A program made the position numbers and the translations under genes. Shown here one piece after another: positions 58,153 to 64,000 of a stretch of 64,000 nt of DNA. Origin of the DNA: Podospora pseudoanserina (taxonomy: Eukaryota > Ascomycota > Sordariomycetes > Sordariales > Podosporaceae); NCBI RefSeq assembly GCF_035222485.1, contig NC_085923.1:1116001-1180000 (forward strand), read 5' to 3'. Positions within the stretch are counted from its first letter, which is position 1, and each line of letters begins with the position of its first letter. The notes beneath the pieces were generated by a model. The model worked only from the letters and a program-made list of their open reading frames with translations. It did not search any database and was not told the origin of the DNA.

Positions 58153-61100
58153 GAGAGCTCTCTCGTGGTGTTGTCACTTCCTGGCCTACACCCTGCCCCT
58201 TTGTCTTTTGAGCCCCAGCAACAGCGTCACTGCCCAGCTGTGTTGAACTTCCTGACCAGTTTTATAGTAAAGAGAGGTAATGGTGGACTGTAATCATCAG
58301 CGGGTGGGAGAACAAGGAAAACCATGCATTTTCTGGTGCTCTATCAGTCGTGGAATACAAAGCCAAGGCATTAATGCCACCTTCTCGTCAATCAAAACCC
58401 AATCCTCTCATCGCATAACCCCAACCTACTCTCGGCACCGCTGGCGGCATCAACAGAATGCATTGGACAGAGCAAGGCTGGTGGCAAGGGCGTGACACAC
58501 GCAATCATCTCGCCTGCCAACGTCAACCAGGACCCACTATCGGTCCCGCAGCGGACAAAAGACTAGTCCGTGCGGCTCATCAACGGTCAGTTACCTAGCT
58601 TCCGATGACCGATCGATATTCTGGTATCTAGTCTTCCATCAATGGATGCATGATCGCTTGCTCTGTTTTCTTTGGATACTTTTTACCCAGACCGCTAAAG
58701 GGTGGGAGAACCGACATGTCGCTAAAGGAGGAGCGGGCGGAAGGTAGGTGAGCGATAGACGGCGCCCAGTGTTGATCACAGAGCTTGAGCTGATGAACCT
58801 TAGAGCTCTCCATCTGCTGGCCGTAATGGCTCCATGCTTGCTTGCTCCTTCTGGCAGACAATAATACTCCGCAAGATACTCCGGCGCCACTGAGATGAGA
58901 GCACTGCCTCGACCCTCCAACCAATGCAATATCTTCCTTCCCTGTCCTGCAACTGCAGAGAATCTGGAGCAAGATACGGTCCAATGCCTAGTAGCCCCGT
59001 TTGGTGGTTTCAGGTATGTTCGCCGTGCCACCCAAATTGCCACAGCTGGGTTATCTGGCCGAATATTTGATACGTGGATCACGCGACATGTCCCGTGGAC
59101 GAACAATCTGCCGTGCCGAGCTCGGTGGTTTAGGCCGTGCCCGCCCGTCTCTGATGAGCAACTGACCATCGCACGGCCGGACTTCCGGAGGCGGGCTCCT
59201 CGAGACACCATCACCGATCACTACCGGCAGATCTCCCGTCTACGGTCTTGGCATGGAGTTAAATGGGTGTCCTTCCAGGTTGTGATGGTTCCGCCTCACC
59301 GCAGCATTTGTTCACCCAGGTGAACACCTCCCGGGATTGCCTTGCATTTGTGGGAAACAGGGAAACCCAGATATTGAGAAAGACGATCGATCTCCGAGTC
59401 TAGTCCGAGGGGTCCTTGCGGCTTTTTTTCTCACCGACCTGTCCCATCCTTTTTCTCTTCAAAGCATCAGCTGCATGCTCAGGCTTTAGCGATGTGATGT
59501 TGGGTGGAACTGATGCTGGCTGTTGTATGGTCATTTTGGTTTCGTCTAGCACCTACCTTACAACCATGTTGCAGGCTTCTTCTCCTGCTTTTGGTTCACT
59601 GTGTGTCAACGGTGTAAAGGTACATGTTGGTTTCTGTGCTGCTGAGGAGTGGCAGTCTGATGGCAAGGAACCGGGGCAAATCAAAGGCGGTGCGGACGGG
59701 CTGGAGTTTGCAGCGATGGGGAGAAACGGGGTTAATCTTCAGCAGGGTCTGCCCATCGCGACAACTTCACCTGGTTCTTCCCTGCTGCCAAAACGCGAGG
59801 AGCGAGCCCGGTTCGCAGCCTCCCCCTGGTTAAAGGCGGGTCTTTCTCGAACCCTGTGGAATGGGACTAGTCACGGGCTTTTTTATCTGTTGTTGTCACT
59901 GTCGAACCAGTATGGTGAGCATCTTCTATGTTTGAATCAAAAAGAGAGAGATAGAGGCTCCGTAGTAGTTCATGTCTGAGAACAGCTCTCGTCAATCCCA
60001 GTTTATCATCCATTGTGTCCTTGGATTCCTTGGGTTGATATCTCGAGGTTCCTCCATTGGACCCAAAGTCCTAACAGGACGCTCTATAGACCTATGGATC
60101 TGTGGGGGCTGTTTAAGCGCATCTGAAGCCAGAAACGGTGTGAGAGCACCACGCTAGCTATTCTAGTCGGGTGCGGCACCTGCCGGACACTCCGTTTATT
60201 CAGGCAGGCCCGGCATCTATGAACTAGCGGGTTTGCTCCGGGAGAGGGCGGCATCATTGGTGATCTTGTGAAAAAATCTGAGTGGAGTTTTGTCAGTCCA
60301 GGTTGTGCTTAATTATCTCTTTCACGAGACCATACCATCAAATACTATTCCTTTGCTCGCAATCCCAGGTTGAATGAGAAGACGAGTATCTAAGCTAGAT
60401 ACCCTTAGCATACCGGAGCCGTGACACATTCCCCAGGTACTGTGCAGACAGCATCAAACGGTTTACGCCGCTTCAGGAGCGATTTGTCAAAACCGGTGTA
60501 AAAACTTGTTCGGCGACATGGAATTACTGCACTGGACTTCCATTTCTAGTACCACCTCGTTCTTGGTAGGGCGGCACCATTGCTGTCGGACAGTCGACTC
60601 AACATATCAATCATCTGTTTAGTGTTTGTGATATTCTTTTTCTCCACAGTCGTATCGTCCAGCAGCTGTGTCCCTTCTGGCCGTTGCATTGTGAGAAAAG
60701 CTCCTGCATTGCCCTCCTCAAACAAAACTCCAAAGATTTCTGTGAGAGCCCCGAACCTTGGCTCCTGTGGAGCTTTTGAGAAACGCCATTTGTTTACCTT
60801 TCCTGCACTTGTATGGGGAAAACTACCAATCAGACTGTCGTGATTTACTATCTCCATCACAGTGTGTCCCCATCGGAACCAGACTGATCGCTTCAGGGTT
60901 TTCTTCCAATGCGCTGCCCAAATTCTCTTTTGAACTCAGGTCCTTCGGAACAGGGAGTGTCCTTGCCCATTGAACCTGGCTTTGCCGGATCTTTTGCCCG
61001 GTGACGGACAGAAGGGGCAGAGTCTCTTCGTCACCTGCTCCAGGGTGCAACTTGAAACGCTGCGTTCTTCTGGTATGTGTAGTTTATGATGTATGCACAT

Positions 61101-61271
61101 TTTGCTGTGGAAACAGGTCGTCCCCTTGCTGAAAAACCACAATAGTCTTTTCTTAACAACACCTGATGTATGAAATGACGTATCTACTTTGACATGAACA
61201 GCTTTAATGTCTATAAACACTCCTTTATACTGATATAGAATGAAGTTTGGGGCCTTTTCTCTTACCCTGTT

Positions 61272-61310
<39 letters not shown>

Positions 61311-61860
61311 AAAAAAACAACCAAAAACGCCATGTTGTAAAGTTTGTTGAAGAAAGAAAAGAATTACTGAGGGTATAGAGATTAAGGTAGCAGTGCTTTT
61401 TGTGTCCCGAAATTTATCCGTCCAATATCCATTCCATGTTATGCAGAACAAAGCGAAAAACCTGAGCGTGTGCCAATGCTGCATGTCTATGTTGGTTCCG
61501 GTGTTTGTGTCCGCCTGCAAGACTCCTATTCTTGAGAAAACAAACCCAAAAACTCCAAGCAAAGTGCTGAGACGGCCCTGTTTTCCCCTTCTGGGGGCGA
61601 TCGCTGTCGCCCAATATTTCACCCGCTGCTGGCGTGACAGGGTGGCCCACATATCAACCGGCAGTATGTGGCCATGTCAGATATCGCTGCCAGATTATGC
61701 ATCGTCTGGGTGTTTTCACCCAATCCCGGGAGCGTTGACGTGCTTGGGGCCGATTAAGGAACGAAGGTTTGTCCACTACTGCAGGTGGCGGCAAGTGATG
61801 AGTGGCGTAGGGTGGGTGATGAAAGGTCTTCTTGGGTGATCCGGTCACCGTGAGAGCCAT
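58153..61860. other. Large intergenic region, no supported gene
   Basis: About 3.7 kb upstream of the MFS gene and downstream of the bZIP gene. ORF 59416-59979 (plus) opens with TTG and has no domain. Minus-strand frames at 60546-60860 and 60823-61050 have non-random composition (for example VTGQKIRQSQVQWARTLPV) but no splice pattern or family I know; they may be remnants of a decayed gene. A poly-A run is at 61275-61317. Confidence 0.45.
61275..61317. repeat. Poly-A tract, 43 nt with one interruption
   Basis: Thirty-four A followed by a G and eight more A. It could mark the 3' end of a retroposed copy on the plus strand, but the 1 kb before it shows no reverse transcriptase or LINE/SINE-like sequence that I can recognise. 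Confidence 0.9.
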
Positions 61861-62870
61861 TCATAGACCAGCAGCCTGTGGCAGTCCATGTGGCTGCGGC
61901 TGGTAGTAAGAAGGATACATCGTCGCGGACCACGGTTGAGGTGTGATGTATCCTGCAGCTGGCTGCGATACATTGGGATTAGGATAGCCATGGTCTGCTG
62001 CTGATGACACCTTGCTGTTAGCGTTTGGCCATGACTCTGGAATTTGATCGGCCCCACGGCTCGTCGTTGTACCTGGATCAATATCTCGTTGTTCAAACTC
62101 CAGTTTCGTAGCGGCAGCATCCATGCAGGGCATAGAAGTGGGCGTGATCACATTCCCTTCCATCATGGTCGGCATGCTGGTCGGGATATAGGCCGGGATG
62201 AAGGCTTCGTCGGGGTGGTTCGGGGAAGAGCAAGGGCTGGAAACGACCGAGGGAACCGAGACGGAGGACACTGGAACCGAAGATACTGACACCCCAGAGG
62301 GCCATTGTTCCTCTGTCGTGGGCACAAATGTGAAGGTCTGCGGCGCCGAGTTGTAGTCGTTGGATGGTTGGCCAAATGGCGGAGGCCGGCTAGGAATGCC
62401 GGCGTGACCGGCGGGTAGCAGATCAGGTGCCTCAAAGCCTGGGGCTGGTGTGGTTAGAATGGAAGCTCGAAATGGACAGGCAAGAGCTGATGGCTGGGAT
62501 ATACCGGGTGGTGAAAACATATTATGATTGAAGCGTTTGAGTTCTTCGCGCAAACTGAACACCTCTCTCTCCAGCGCATGGTTCCTCATCTGGAGCTGGT
62601 TGATGGTCTCGTCCCGGCTATGTCGGTTCTTGTACTCTTCCAACTCCTTCTCCAGCCGCTCGATGTGCTCTTTTGTGCGTTGCCTGATTGCGCGCTGGGC
62701 TTCCCGGTCATTGGCCCGTTTCCGGGCAAGTTGCGTGGGCGTGAGTGTCGACACGCTGCGAGTACCTGATGACGGCAGAGGTTAGAGATGTGTGAAAACA
62801 GTGGAGATGGGCAATCCATACCCTTCCGCTTGGATGGCTTTGGTGGTTCTGTAGATGTCTCTCGGGTCAT
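61861..62870 (-). CDS. bZIP transcription factor
   Basis: Two exons: 62870-62822 and 62765-61861. The 56-nt intron (GTATGG..CATCAG) gives 317 aa. Exon 1 encodes MTRETSTEPPKPSKRKG. The basic region (about 25-50) reads RKRANDREAQRAIRQRTKEH and passes directly into a leucine zipper (IERLEKELEEYKNRH, LQMRNHALEREVFSLREEL). The rest is Pro/Ser/Thr-rich and disordered, as in an activation domain. The NDREAQRAIRQRTKEHI type is widespread among filamentous ascomycete bZIP factors of unknown target. Without the exon-1 join the frame would start at an internal ATG just before the basic region. Confidence 0.92.
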
Positions 62871-64000
62871 GTCGAAGATGATGTGTTTTGCGTGTATGAG
62901 ACGACGTCAGTCCTCGGAGACTTTGTCGACGGCGACGTTATATGTAGATGGAGATAGAAGTCTTTTCATCTACCATGGAAAGTGTGAGGGTTTTTGATGT
63001 CGAGGACAGCAAGAGCCATGTGAACCAGCAATAATCGACACCATGGTGGGGTGGGGAGTTGGCAGGCACGAGGATTAAGTAAATATACGGAGTAGCCATG
63101 GACCATCCCCAAGGTCACTATCACTGGCAAGACCAGGGAACAGGGGTGGAAGAAGAATCGGTATCTCGATGCTTGGCTCAGCACCAGTCCATTGCCGTCG
63201 ACAGACTTGGTGGAGATGGCGGCGGGTGGGGTCCACACAGGCTCACTCCATATCCCGCATCCACCTCCAGCATGCACTGGTGTGGTTCGGTCACAGAGAC
63301 CGGCCTGGTCCACAACCAGCAAAAGTCCAGATGTGGTGCGGTAGGGTGCGCGTGGTGGCCGTGTGGCCTGCCATGGGTTTGAGATGGAACAGCTGCGAAG
63401 CCTGTAGCAGGAACCATGAACGATGAAGATTAGGGGGACCTGGAAGACAGACACACAGACAGACAAGAGACACCAGGAGAAGAGTTAGAGCGGCGAGCGG
63501 GACTGTGCTGGAAGGTCACTCTCTGGACAGCACGCGGTCGGAGGCGCGGCGTGGCGCCCACCCCCGCCCGCCGAAGCAGCGGCAGGGACGGAGTCGAGAA
63601 GGGGCTTGCTTCTGGAAGATGGATCTGAGGTTACACGGTCCCAAATTTAAACTTTTGCGCTACAGGAGGCGCGACGCGGCCTCACGTTTGGCACTGGGAG
63701 GACGCCACTGCCAGTCTGGCAGGGAAGAGCTTGGATGATGCGGGCACGGGCGTTCCCGGGGAAGAACCAGAGCATTCGGCGACCATCCTCCGCCACAGCT
63801 GCCAGAGTGACAGACTGCCAGACCCGAGCTCGCCGAACCTTATCCCTCATCTGGGGCAGCGGGTTCCGTTCGCTCATGGGTCAGTATTCCGGCAGAGCTC
63901 CGAGACGGAGGCCTTTGCCGCAACACACTCCGGCAGACCTACGAGTGTAGCTTTTAGCCCATGAGCATGAGGATGGAGAAGAGCGATGACGCTAACATGA
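62871..64000. other. Upstream region of the bZIP gene to window end
   Basis: Non-coding as far as can be seen; ORFs on both strands (for example 62966-63466 minus, 166 codons) have no domains. Long leaders are common for such regulators. The window ends before any further gene is evident. Confidence 0.45.

Noticed and set aside
59416-59979. 187-codon plus-strand ORF as a small secreted protein
   Set aside because: It opens with TTG, lacks a signal peptide from its first ATG and has no recognisable domain.
60936-61652. 238-codon minus-strand ORF spanning the poly-A tract
   Set aside because: The frame depends on a run of Phe codons from the homopolymer and has no family resemblance.

Overview
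The window is nuclear DNA of a filamentous ascomycete, probably a sordariomycete (Sordariales-like). Introns are mostly 50-90 nt with GT..AG borders, often with CTAAC/CTGAC-like branch points. Genes sit on both strands as single transcription units separated by 0.3-3.7 kb. The products are typical fungal families: an RTA1 protein, GtaA-type glutaminase, Bud2-like RasGAP, Not3/5, IEC3, endosulfine and ureidoglycolate lyase. No prokaryotic operon, phage, CRISPR array, rRNA, convincing tRNA or intact transposon was seen. The species cannot be fixed from sequence reading alone.

Layout. 1-3.4 kb: nothing supportable. 3.5-5.3 kb (-): an acidic, low-complexity protein with a C-terminal membrane segment and no recognised family. 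6.3-7.6 kb (-): RTA1-family membrane protein. 9.0-10.3 kb (+): mitochondrial-type alpha/beta hydrolase lipase. 12.4-14.8 kb (+): secreted GtaA-like glutaminase in seven exons. 15.7-22.8 kb (-): the outstanding gene, a DNMT5-type cytosine methyltransferase fused to a SNF2 ATPase with an embedded RING finger. The open-frame evidence shows it as three ORFs, but three phase-consistent exons (6,972 nt, 2,323 aa) restore one protein. 24.3-26.0 kb (+): 2H phosphoesterase with an unusually long intron. 27.0-30.9 kb (+): PH-C2-RasGAP protein. 31.5-32.7 kb (-): cyclophilin 40. 33.3-34.0 kb (-): D-aminoacyl-tRNA deacylase with a 7-nt first exon. 34.8-37.0 kb (+): Not3/Not5. 39.6-40.6 kb (+): C2H2 zinc-finger protein. 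43.0-44.6 kb (+): NADP-isocitrate dehydrogenase. 45.5-47.0 kb (-) and 47.5-48.6 kb (+): divergent IEC3 and MYG1. 49.7-50.3 kb (-): endosulfine/Igo1. 51.7-52.5 kb (-): ureidoglycolate lyase. 54.0-55.5 kb (+): Thr-rich secreted protein, possibly broken. 55.9-58.2 kb (-): eight-exon MFS transporter. 61.9-62.9 kb (-): bZIP factor.

The genes form no biosynthetic cluster. Themes are chromatin and gene expression (DNMT5, IEC3, Not3/5, bZIP, C2H2), quality control (Cyp40, DTD), nutrient signalling and growth polarity (Igo1, RasGAP), nitrogen and carbon metabolism (GtaA, Dal3, IDP) and membrane or surface functions (RTA1, MFS, Thr-rich protein). Unexplained structure includes a degenerate repeat array at the 3' end of the DNMT5 gene, a perfect 15-bp hairpin at 41.25 kb, a 36-bp direct repeat upstream of the orphan acidic gene, and a ~200-bp CT tract 3' of the endosulfine gene. 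All exon borders were read by eye from splice consensus and reading phase; the summed coding lengths are multiples of three for every gene called complete.
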